A DNA stretch of 64,000 nucleotides, taken from NCBI RefSeq assembly GCF_031127875.1, contig NZ_JARXIA010000013.1:122692-186691 (forward strand). The letters are read 5' to 3'. The translations under genes were made by a program, and so were the position numbers. The notes under the pieces were generated by a model, which worked only from the letters and a program-made list of their open reading frames with translations, was not told the origin of the DNA and searched no databases. Position 1 is the first letter of the stretch, and each line of letters starts with the position of its first letter. Positions 35,967 through 43,896 of the stretch are shown here, piece by piece. The DNA comes from Pelagicoccus sp. SDUM812005 (lineage in GTDB: Bacteria > Verrucomicrobiota > Verrucomicrobiia > Opitutales > Opitutaceae).

Positions 35967-38462
35967 ATGATCTTCAAATCCAACGCAAATTCTGGCAGCG
36001 CCTTCGGACTCGGCGCCGCCTTTAAATTCGGAGCCGCGCTCCTGCTTGCAGCAATTGCTCTGCTTCTATTCCTCTCTCCCAAATCGCCCTTTCCACCAAC
36101 CGACCCGGATCAAGGGAACGGAAACGGCGGCGACACCCCCGGACAGGGCGAAAACCCGGACCAACCCAGCCAGCCCGGCAAAAAGAAAAAAGACTACTTC
36201 ACCCGTATCGCCAGCTTCCCGGTTTTCCTCAACTCGGACATCGATAACGAAACCGTATCCGAAATCATCGCCGCTACGAAAAACGGCAAGACTCTCGTCT
36301 ATACCGACGCAGCGCTCGAAGCGATCGGTTTCGTCGACATCTCCGACGCCCACAACCCCGTACCACTCGGGACCGTCGAACTCGAGGGCGAACCCACCTC
36401 AGTCAAAGTTCTCGGCAAGTACGCCCTCGTTTGCATCAACACCAGTGAAGACTATGTGAACACAAGCGGCCAACTCGTAGTCGTTAACATCGCAAAGCAA
36501 AAGATCGTCGCCAGCCTCGAGCTCGGCGGACAGCCCGACGCCATCGCGATCAGCCCCGACGAACGCTACACCGCTATCGCTATCGAAAACGAGCGCGACG
36601 AAGACCTCGGCGACGGTGCTCCACCGCAAGCCCCAGCCGGTTTCCTCGCCATCGTCGACCTCGTCGGCAAGCCAAGTAACTGGAATGTCCGATCGGTCAA
36701 TCTCGAAGGCATCCCAACGCTTTTCCCCGAAGATCCAGAGCCGGAGTTTGTCGACATCAACGAGAACAACCTCGCCGTCGTCACCCTCCAGGAAAACAAC
36801 CACATCGTTATCGTAAACCTCCGAAACGGCAGGATCGTCAACGACTTTTCGGCCGGCACCGTTGACCTCGCTCAAGTCGACACCAACGAAAACGACCTCA
36901 TAGAGCTAAACAGCTCCCTAACAAACCTTCCACGCGAGGCAGATGCGGTCGCTTGGATCGACAACAAGCGCTTCGTCACCGCAGACGAAGGCGACCTCGA
37001 CGGTGGTAGCCGAGGTTTCACCATCTACCGCAAGAACGGAAAGGTGCTCTTCACCTCGGGCAGCATGGACGACCACATTACGGCCATGGTCGGCCATTAC
37101 CCCGAAAGCCGATCCGAAAACAAGGGTAACGAACCGGAAGGAGTAACCGTAGCCAAATACGGCGACGACCAGCTTATCTTCATCGGTTCCGAACGCTCCA
37201 GCATCGTATCCGTCTATAAACTACCAAAGAACTCTAACGAACCGGAATTCCTCCAAGTGCTCGCCGGCGGCATGGGCCCAGAAGGCCTCCTTGCCATCCC
37301 CAACCGCAACCTATTCGTCACCGCGTCCGAGGAGGACAGTCGAGACGATAAGTTCCGAGCCACCATCACCCTCTACAAGCGCAACGCGAAGGAACCCAAC
37401 TATCCGACCATCGCATCTGAGGACGGCCCCGACGGAACCCCCATCCCCTGGGCAGCCCTTTCCGCGCTCGCAGCCGATCCCAGCGACGCTGGCCAAGCGT
37501 GGACCGTCTACGATAGCTACTACAAGAAAAGCCGTATCTTTAGCGTGGATACATCCGATTCCCCCGCTCTTATCGACGCCGAAATCGTACTCAAAGACAC
37601 CAACGATGTTTTCAAGATCGCTATCGAAAACGCCATCCTCGCCGCAACCACTCCCGGCAATCCTTACCACGACGCCATCGAAGCGGCCGGGCTCGATCTC
37701 TTCCAACTCAACGTCGACGACCTCATCAACGAGGACGGCACCGTCAACCTAGACCCAGAAGGTCTCGCTCGCCGCGCCAATGGCGGATTCTGGCTGGCAT
37801 CCGAGGGAGCCGGCTCCATCGGCGACGAGAGCAACCCGATCGAATCCCTCAATTGGCTCTTCAAGGTCGCCGAAGACGGAACCATCGAAGAAGTCGTCAG
37901 CCTTCCCGACTCCGTCAATGCCAAGCAAGTCCGCTTCGGCTACGAAGGCGTAGCTGTCACCGGATCCGGCGACAACGAAATCCTCTACGTTGCCATCCAA
38001 CGCAAATGGGCAGGCGACGCCGAGCCACGCATCGGCCGTTACGACACTGCCACCGGAGAGTGGACCTTCGCTCTCTATCCGCTCGACGCTCCCGAATCCG
38101 CAGCCGGCGGATGGGTAGGCCTCTCCGAAATCGTGGCCCTCGACGACACCACCTTCCTCGCCCTCGAACGCGACAACCAAGCCAACGTCGACGCAGCGAT
38201 CAAGAAGATCTACCAGTTCTCAACCGCTGGCCTCGCCTTCAAGGACGACTCCATGTCCGACAGTCTCGAAACCATCTCAAAGAGCCTCGTCCTCGACATA
38301 CTCCCCAACCTCGAAGCTCCCAACGGTATGGTCATAGAGAAAGTCGAAGGTCTCGCCGTTCTCGCCAACGGCGACGCCATCATCGTCACCGACAATGACG
38401 GCGTTGAAGACAGCAGCGGCGAAACCCAATTCATCAACCTAGGACCTCTGCCCTCCAACTAG
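35967..38462 (+). CDS. secreted esterase-like/phytase-like beta-propeller protein
   Basis: An 831-aa exported protein. A hydrophobic N-terminal segment (about residues 20-42) is followed by a low-complexity Pro/Gly/Asn linker and a KKKK patch. Repeated blades follow, with LVIVD-like repeats (FVDISDAHNPVPLGTVELEG, GQLVVVNIAKQKIV). The C-terminal part (about 600-831) has the layout of the 'esterase-like activity of phytase' domain, including FWLASEGAGSI, VRFGYEGVAVTG and VEGLAVLANGDAIIVTDND. It would sit in the periplasm or on the surface, and its substrate is unknown. It is monocistronic, with a strong terminator. Confidence 0.85.
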   Translation: MIFKSNANSGSAFGLGAAFKFGAALLLAAIALLLFLSPKSPFPPTDPDQGNGNGGDTPGQGENPDQPSQPGKKKKDYFTRIASFPVFLNSDIDNETVSEIIAATKNGKTLVYTDAALEAIGFVDISDAHNPVPLGTVELEGEPTSVKVLGKYALVCINTSEDYVNTSGQLVVVNIAKQKIVASLELGGQPDAIAISPDERYTAIAIENERDEDLGDGAPPQAPAGFLAIVDLVGKPSNWNVRSVNLEGIPTLFPEDPEPEFVDINENNLAVVTLQENNHIVIVNLRNGRIVNDFSAGTVDLAQVDTNENDLIELNSSLTNLPREADAVAWIDNKRFVTADEGDLDGGSRGFTIYRKNGKVLFTSGSMDDHITAMVGHYPESRSENKGNEPEGVTVAKYGDDQLIFIGSERSSIVSVYKLPKNSNEPEFLQVLAGGMGPEGLLAIPNRNLFVTASEEDSRDDKFRATITLYKRNAKEPNYPTIASEDGPDGTPIPWAALSALAADPSDAGQAWTVYDSYYKKSRIFSVDTSDSPALIDAEIVLKDTNDVFKIAIENAILAATTPGNPYHDAIEAAGLDLFQLNVDDLINEDGTVNLDPEGLARRANGGFWLASEGAGSIGDESNPIESLNWLFKVAEDGTIEEVVSLPDSVNAKQVRFGYEGVAVTGSGDNEILYVAIQRKWAGDAEPRIGRYDTATGEWTFALYPLDAPESAAGGWVGLSEIVALDDTTFLALERDNQANVDAAIKKIYQFSTAGLAFKDDSMSDSLETISKSLVLDILPNLEAPNGMVIEKVEGLAVLANGDAIIVTDNDGVEDSSGETQFINLGPLPSN

Positions 38463-38490
38463 GCAACCTCCCCAACTGACCGAATTCTCG

Positions 38491-38528
38491 TGCCGCTTGG
38501 CTTTGCGCCAAGCGGCATTTTCGTTTTC
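38491..38528 (+). terminator. intrinsic terminator after the phytase-like gene
   Basis: A perfect 11-bp stem TGCCGCTTGGC / GCCAAGCGGCA with a 5-base loop, then TTTTCGTTTT. It overlaps a false upstream start of the following lipoprotein gene. Confidence 0.93.
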
Positions 38529-38543
38529 AGATGCCCCCTGAAC

Positions 38544-39032
38544 ATGAATCCCCTCCACAAATTCATAGTCTCGTCGCTCCTTCTCCTCGCGGCCTGCAGC
38601 AGCACCCGCGAATGGAATCCCTTCGTCGACCGAGCCGAGCACGACACCATAGTGGTGCTCGACTTCAAAAGCCCAGACCCCAGCCACGGCCGCATCCTAG
38701 CCGACCAAATCGCCTCCGAGCTCATCCGCAAAGGAGAATTCCACCAAGTGCTACGCTCCGTTCCCACCCAACCCGCCCTCGTCCTCACCGGCGCCATCAC
38801 TACCTACCAAAAAGGCAACCTCCCCCTCCGCATCAAAACCAACGGAGCGGCCGGACACGCCGCCATCGCCCTCAGCCTCACCCTCTCCGAATCTCCCTCC
38901 GGCTACCAAGCCACCCAATTCACCCTCCGCCAAACCACCCGCCAATTCAGCCCCGACGCCCGCCGCACCGGCCGCGAAACCATCGACTGGCTGCAACGCC
39001 AAATCGCCCGCCAAGCCGCCCAAGAGCTGTAG
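38544..39032 (+). CDS. small outer-membrane-type lipoprotein
   Basis: A 162-aa protein with an N-terminal lipoprotein signal (MNPLHKFIVSSLLLLAACSS). The lipobox LAAC puts the modified cysteine at about residue 18. The body has IVVLDFKSPDPSHGRILADQ and IASELIRKGEFHQV followed by LVLTGAIT, the pattern of small lipoproteins that resemble CsgG-type or TolB-N-type domains. I chose the ATG at the signal peptide because the longer frame would translate the terminator hairpin. Function unknown. Confidence 0.78.
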   Translation: MNPLHKFIVSSLLLLAACSSTREWNPFVDRAEHDTIVVLDFKSPDPSHGRILADQIASELIRKGEFHQVLRSVPTQPALVLTGAITTYQKGNLPLRIKTNGAAGHAAIALSLTLSESPSGYQATQFTLRQTTRQFSPDARRTGRETIDWLQRQIARQAAQEL

Positions 39033-39119
39033 CCAACGGAGCCATACGCCCGCCCCTCGCTCGCAAAAAGATGCTCGCCCCCACCCCAAAACCTCCCCGC
39101 CCAAAGCTGCGCGCTTTCC

Positions 39120-39135
39120 TCATCAACGTTGATGA
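39120..39135. promoter_or_regulatory. perfect 16-bp palindrome with LacI-type centre
   Basis: TCATCAACGTTGATGA is fully symmetrical with a central AACGTT, the arrangement seen in LacI/GalR-family operators. It lies in the 284-base gap between the lipoprotein gene and leuS, about 180 bases before leuS. No LacI-type regulator gene is in the window. Confidence 0.55.
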
Positions 39136-39316
39136 ACATATTGCGCCGCCCCTCCGCCGCCCCCGACCTTGACGCCACCCCCCTTTTCCCCAACATCCCT
39201 CCTCTTTTTCCGACGGCAAGCACAGCCGAAAAGCTTCCCAAGACCTTCGTCCAAACCATTTCAAAACCAACCGAGCCCAGCTGCGAACCCAGCGGGCCCA
39301 AAAACAACTTTCAACC

Positions 39317-41887
39317 ATGTCCACAAAATCAGCCGACTATAACTTCAGCGAAATCGAATCGACCTGGCAGCAATACTGGGAAGAGAACAAAACCTTCGCG
39401 GCCTCCAACGAGTCCGACAAGGAGAAGTACTTCGTCCTGGACATGTTCCCCTACCCGTCCGGCGCCGGCCTCCACATCGGCCACCCGCTCGGCTACACCG
39501 GCTCCGACATCCTCGCCCGCTACAAGCGCGCCCAGGGCAAGAACGTGCTCCACCCCATCGGCTGGGACGCCTTCGGCCTCGCCACCGAGCAGTACGCCAT
39601 CAAGACCGGCAAGCACCCGCGCACCACTTCCGTCGAGCGCATCGGCCACTTCCGCAAGCAGCTCAAGACCATCGGCTTCTCCTTCGACTACGACCGCGAA
39701 GTCGACACCACCGATCCCAAGTACTACCGCTGGACCCAGTGGATCTTCCTCCAACTCTTCAAGCGCGGCCTCGCCTACGTCGACATGCGCCCCGTCTGGT
39801 GGTGCGACGAACTTAAAACTGTACTCGCCAACGAAGAAGTCATCGACGGCAAATCCGAGCGCGGCAACCACCCCGTCGTGCGCCGCAACCTCCGGCAAGT
39901 CGTGCTCAAGATCACCGAGTACGCCGACCGCCTCATCGAAGACCTCGACCTCGTCGACTGGCCCGCATCCACCAAAAAGATGCAGCAGGAGTGGATCGGC
40001 AAGTCCACCGGCGCCACCGCCCGCTTCGCTCTCGAAGGCCTCGACGAGTCCCTCGAAATCTACACCACCCGCCCCGACACCCTCATGGGCGTCACTTACA
40101 TGGTGGTCTCTCCCGAGCACCCGCTGCTCGACAAGCTCACCGTCGCCGAGAAAAAGGACGAAGTCGCCGCCTACGTCACCGCAGCCGCCGCCAAGTCCGA
40201 CCTCGAACGCACCGACCTCGCCAAGGAAAAGTCCGGCGTCTTCACCGGCTCCTACGCCGTGCATCCAATAACTGGAGACAAGATCCCCGTCTGGGTCGCC
40301 GACTACGTGCTCATCTCCTACGGCACCGGCGCCATCATGGCCGTGCCCGCCCACGACACCCGCGACTTCGAGTTCGCCCAGCAATTCAACTTGCCCATCA
40401 CCCAAGTCATCAAAGGCAGCGACGAAGACGTCCTCCCTTACACCGGCGACGGCGTCCTCGTCAACTCCGGCAAATTCGACGGCCTCCCCTGGCAAGAAGC
40501 CAAGGAAAAGATCACCGCCAAGCTCAAAGCCGAAAAGACCGGCGAAGAGTCCACCCAGTACAAGCTGCGCGACTGGCTCTTCTCCCGCCAACGCTACTGG
40601 GGCGAGCCCTTCCCCATCGCATGGGTATCCGAAGAAGACTACGTCAAAGCAGTCGCTAGCGGCGTGCTCGCCGATTGGCTCCCCGACCAACCCGTCACCT
40701 ACACCGACGAGACCGGCACTGTATTCGCTTTGCCAGTACCGCCATCCGCTCTTCCGCTCGAGCTCCCCTACGTCGAATCCTACGAGCCCGCCGGCACCGG
40801 CGAAAGCCCGCTCAAGAAAGCCGACGACTGGATGGAGATCTGGTACAACTACGCCACCGGCGCCTTCGTGCCCGCTTCCGGCGAAAAGCCCGAAGGCGAA
40901 GAATGGGTCCGCGCTTCCCGCGAGACCAACACCATGCCGCAATGGGCCGGCTCCTGCTGGTACTACCTGCGCTACATGGATCCCCACAACGAGGAAGCCC
41001 TCGCCTCGCCCGAAGCCCTCGAGTATTGGGAAACTCCCGACATGTACGTCGGCGGCGCCGAGCACGCCGTACTCCACCTCCTCTACGCCCGCTTCTGGCA
41101 CAAAGTGCTCTACGATGCTGGCGTCGTGAAAAACAAGGAGCCGTTCCGCAAGCTCTTCCACCAAGGCATGCTGCTCGGCGAAGACGGCAAGAAGATTTCC
41201 AAGTCAGCCGGCAACGGCGTCGATCCCGTGTCCGTAGTAAACGAATACGGCGCCGACACCATGCGCATGTACCTCATGTTCCTCGGCCCGCTGGAAGCCC
41301 GGAAGCCCTGGAACTCCAAGGGCATCGGCGGCATCAGCCGCTTCCTCAACAAAGTCTGGCGCGAGATCGTCGGCAAGGACGGCGAGCTGAATCCGAAAAT
41401 CAAGGACGGCCACCAGGACAGCAAGGAAACCGAAAAACTCCTCCACGAAACCATCAAGAAGGTTTCCGAGGACCTCGACGCCCTCAGCTTCAACACCGCC
41501 ATCTCCCAGTTGATGATCCTCATCAACCACCTGCAAAGCCAAGAGACCGTCTCCCTCGCCACCGCCAAGGCCTTCGTGCAAATGATCGCGCCTATGGCTC
41601 CGCACATCGGCGAGGAGCTTTGGTCCCGCCTCGGCGAGAAAAACTCCGTCGGCTTCGGTCCCTGGCCCGAGTTTGACGAAAAGAAGCTCGTCAGCGACGA
41701 GGTCAACATAGCCTTCCAAGTCATGGGCAAAACCCGTGGACAAGCCACCGTATCCAAAACGGCAACACAAGACGAAGTCCTAGAGATCGCCAAACAAGAT
41801 CCCAAGGTAGCAGCCCACCTAGAAGGCAAGACCATCCGCAAAGTCATCTACGTCCCCGGCCGCATCCTAAACATCGTCGCCAACTAG
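39317..41887 (+). CDS. leuS: leucyl-tRNA synthetase
   Basis: An 856-aa class I synthetase charging tRNA-Leu. The signature sequences are PYPSGAGLHIGHPLGY (HIGH at 53-56) and KKISKS (625-630). The CP1 editing domain includes the threonine-rich STGATARF and TTRPDTLMGVTY and the Asp motif GTGAIMAVPAHDTRDFEFA. WCGS-like 'AGSCWYYLRYMDP' and the C-terminal anticodon-binding and QATVSK regions are also present. The length is typical for bacteria. The leader shows no T-box that I can recognise. Confidence 0.98.
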   Translation: MSTKSADYNFSEIESTWQQYWEENKTFAASNESDKEKYFVLDMFPYPSGAGLHIGHPLGYTGSDILARYKRAQGKNVLHPIGWDAFGLATEQYAIKTGKHPRTTSVERIGHFRKQLKTIGFSFDYDREVDTTDPKYYRWTQWIFLQLFKRGLAYVDMRPVWWCDELKTVLANEEVIDGKSERGNHPVVRRNLRQVVLKITEYADRLIEDLDLVDWPASTKKMQQEWIGKSTGATARFALEGLDESLEIYTTRPDTLMGVTYMVVSPEHPLLDKLTVAEKKDEVAAYVTAAAAKSDLERTDLAKEKSGVFTGSYAVHPITGDKIPVWVADYVLISYGTGAIMAVPAHDTRDFEFAQQFNLPITQVIKGSDEDVLPYTGDGVLVNSGKFDGLPWQEAKEKITAKLKAEKTGEESTQYKLRDWLFSRQRYWGEPFPIAWVSEEDYVKAVASGVLADWLPDQPVTYTDETGTVFALPVPPSALPLELPYVESYEPAGTGESPLKKADDWMEIWYNYATGAFVPASGEKPEGEEWVRASRETNTMPQWAGSCWYYLRYMDPHNEEALASPEALEYWETPDMYVGGAEHAVLHLLYARFWHKVLYDAGVVKNKEPFRKLFHQGMLLGEDGKKISKSAGNGVDPVSVVNEYGADTMRMYLMFLGPLEARKPWNSKGIGGISRFLNKVWREIVGKDGELNPKIKDGHQDSKETEKLLHETIKKVSEDLDALSFNTAISQLMILINHLQSQETVSLATAKAFVQMIAPMAPHIGEELWSRLGEKNSVGFGPWPEFDEKKLVSDEVNIAFQVMGKTRGQATVSKTATQDEVLEIAKQDPKVAAHLEGKTIRKVIYVPGRILNIVAN

Positions 41888-41893
41888 AAATCT

Positions 41894-41997
41894 GCCCACA
41901 AAGTACACGAAGATTCACGAAGAAAAAAAGTAGGAGCGACCTTGGTCGCGATAAACACAACCTATTCTATTCGTGCACCTTAGTGCTCTTCGTGGGC
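41894..41997. repeat. foldback (MITE-like) repeat between leuS and lpxI
   Basis: Two 29-base arms (41894-41922 and 41969-41997) are imperfect inverted repeats; I count 22 of 29 positions complementary, with the outer GCCCAC/GTGGGC perfect. Between them lies a REP-like hairpin (GCGACC-TT-GGTCGC at 41936-41949) within GTAGGAGCGACCTTGGTCGC. It ends nine bases before the lpxI start, so it also forms the lpxI leader. Confidence 0.6.
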
Positions 41998-42005
41998 GAA
42001 ACACC

Positions 42006-42842
42006 ATGTCCAAATACCTCCCAACAGACTTCGACCGCACCGCCCCCGTCGGCCTTATCGCCGGGCGGGGCGTCTATCCCCGTCTGATCGCGGAGAAAGC
42101 CCTCGCCGCTGGCATCGACATGCGGCTCATCGCCTTCGACGGCGAAGCCGCCCCCGAAACAATCGACCTCTTCCCCGAGGATAAGCGAGCCGTCATCAAT
42201 GTCGGCAAAGTCGGAGCCTGGCTCAAAGCCCTGCGCAAGTTCGACTGCCGCTACACCATCGCCGCCGGCCAAGTTAAGCCCGGCAAGCTCTTTCGCGACC
42301 TCAAGCCCGACCTCAAGGCCGCCGCGCTTCTCATGAAGCTCAAGCGCAAGAACGCCCACACCATCTTCGGCGCCATCGCCAACGAGCTCGCCGCCAACGG
42401 CCAAACCGCCCTCGACGCCCGCAGCTTCCTAGACGACCAGATGGCCGACCTCGGCCACATGACCAAGGCGTACGAGAAAATTGAGGACACCTACATTCAG
42501 CACGGCATCGAGATCGCCCAAGAGATGGCCCGCCTCGATGTCGGCCAAGGCGTCGTCGTGCGCAAAGGAACGGTCCTAGCGGTCGAAGCCTTCGAAGGCA
42601 CCGACCCCATGCTAAAGCGAGCTGGAAGCTTCAAGACCGACCAGCTCATCTTCGTCAAAACCGTCAAGCGCCAGCAGGACTACCGCTTCGACGTCCCCGT
42701 TTTCGGACTACGCACCTTAGAGATCATGGCGGAGCACCACATCGGCACCGCCGTCCTCAAAGCCGGCGACGTCATCATGGTCGAAAAGGAAAAGATCCTG
42801 GAAAAGGCCGCCAAAGCCAAGATCCAGATCATCGGCTTTTAA
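42006..42842 (+). CDS. lpxI: UDP-2,3-diacylglucosamine pyrophosphatase
   Basis: LpxI hydrolyses UDP-2,3-diacylglucosamine to lipid X plus UMP in lipid A synthesis, replacing LpxH in many non-enterobacterial lineages. The 278-aa protein has the N-terminal GLIAGRGVYPRLIAEKALAA, the central AGQVKPGKLF and GAIANELA, and the C-terminal catalytic-domain pieces GVVVRKGTVLAVEAFEGTDP and FDVPVFGLRTLEIM. It starts at the ATG at MSKYLP; an upstream in-frame GTG lies in the foldback element. The last 55 codons and the following REP are duplicated 3.7 kb downstream, beyond the ietAS pair. Confidence 0.93.
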   Translation: MSKYLPTDFDRTAPVGLIAGRGVYPRLIAEKALAAGIDMRLIAFDGEAAPETIDLFPEDKRAVINVGKVGAWLKALRKFDCRYTIAAGQVKPGKLFRDLKPDLKAAALLMKLKRKNAHTIFGAIANELAANGQTALDARSFLDDQMADLGHMTKAYEKIEDTYIQHGIEIAQEMARLDVGQGVVVRKGTVLAVEAFEGTDPMLKRAGSFKTDQLIFVKTVKRQQDYRFDVPVFGLRTLEIMAEHHIGTAVLKAGDVIMVEKEKILEKAAKAKIQIIGF

Positions 42843-42844
42843 AA

Positions 42845-42869
42845 TGTAGGGAGCGGACTTTACGCCCTA
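42845..42869 (+). repeat. REP-like hairpin just after lpxI
   Basis: A TGTAGGG...GCCCTA hairpin starting 2 bases after the lpxI stop. The same kind of unit sits at the same distance after the duplicated lpxI tail (46559-46583), so it was part of the duplicated segment. A related unit lies at 41930. Confidence 0.6.
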
Positions 42870-42929
42870 GTCGAGTAGGACGATACTGGAGGATTGCAGT
42901 TCTTCTACAAACCACCACACTTCTCACTT

Positions 42930-43889
42930 ATGGCGACCGCTGAGCAGATCAAATCATTGATCAGTTCCCATCTCGAGGAAGATGGGGAACGATTCTACAC
43001 AGTCGCACTCCAGCTCGCCGCTCACGAAGCGAGGCAAGGACACTCTTCACTAGCGCACGAAATCAAAAGTCTCGTCGACAAATCGCGGCAGACCCGCAAG
43101 CAAGCTCTAGTTCGTTTTCCAAACGAGCTAGAGGGGCTAATCCTTTCGGAAGAGCCCAAGGAGCGTCTTGCGTCACTCGTTCTTGAAGAAGACCAACGCG
43201 AGCGCATTGAGCGCATTCTCAGTGAATACCGCCAGCGAGAAGCTCTTAAGAATCACGGCCTAGATCATCGCCGCAAGGTCTTGCTCTCCGGCCCTCCTGG
43301 TACAGGAAAGACCCTGACTGCTAGAATCCTTGCTTCAGAACTCAACCTGCCGCTGCGTACAATCCAAGTGGATCGGCTCGTGACGAAATTCATGGGCGAA
43401 ACTTCCGCAAAGCTCCGTCAAATCTTCGACGTCATTGAAAGCTCAAAGGGAGTCTTCCTTTTTGACGAATTTGACGCCATCGGCGGCGACCGCGGACGAG
43501 ACAATGACGTAGGCGAAATGCGGCGGGTACTGAACGCCTTTCTCCAATTCATCGATGCAGACCACTCAGATAACATAATCGTTGCGGCCACCAACAATCA
43601 GAACCTGCTAGACCGTGCTCTCTTCCGGAGATTCGACGACATTCTTCGATACGGTCTACCCGACAAGGCTGAGCGCCAGAAACTGCTAAAGAACTTGCTC
43701 GCGAACTTCAAGGCTCCGCGGTTCCCCTTCGCAAAAGCCGCCATAGCAGCAGAAGGACTAAGTCAGGCAGAGATCGCGAGCGCTGCTCGCGACGCCATCA
43801 AGAACGCCATTTTAGCCGGAAACGAAACCGTCGAAAGTGAATCCCTCCTTAACTTCTTACATGAAAGGCAACACGCCTACCTGAAATAA
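42930..43889 (+). CDS. ietA: IetA-type AAA ATPase (antitoxin/defence partner of the subtilase)
   Basis: A 319-aa AAA+ ATPase. An N-terminal helical region (MATAEQIKSLISSHLEEDGE) precedes Walker A GPPGTGKT (121-128), Walker B VFLFDE (175-180), sensor-1 ATNNQN, and arginines in ALFRRFDD. Seven bases later comes a subtilisin-like protease gene. This gene pair is the IetA-IetS arrangement, described as a plasmid-stabilising toxin-antitoxin pair in Agrobacterium and also listed among anti-phage systems. I chose the ATG at MATAEQ; an upstream TTG directly abuts a GGAGGA. Codon usage is plainly less GC-biased than lpxI or leuS, which suggests acquisition. Confidence 0.87.
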   Translation: MATAEQIKSLISSHLEEDGERFYTVALQLAAHEARQGHSSLAHEIKSLVDKSRQTRKQALVRFPNELEGLILSEEPKERLASLVLEEDQRERIERILSEYRQREALKNHGLDHRRKVLLSGPPGTGKTLTARILASELNLPLRTIQVDRLVTKFMGETSAKLRQIFDVIESSKGVFLFDEFDAIGGDRGRDNDVGEMRRVLNAFLQFIDADHSDNIIVAATNNQNLLDRALFRRFDDILRYGLPDKAERQKLLKNLLANFKAPRFPFAKAAIAAEGLSQAEIASAARDAIKNAILAGNETVESESLLNFLHERQHAYLK

Positions 43890-43896
43890 ATCCCGA

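Noticed and set aside
38490..38543. An earlier GTG start for the lipoprotein gene
   Set aside because: It would translate the terminator hairpin and put 18 unusual residues before a perfect lipoprotein signal.
39033..39316. A T-box or other amino-acid riboswitch before leuS
   Set aside because: I could find no specifier stem, T-box core sequence or antiterminator/terminator pair; only the palindrome stands out.
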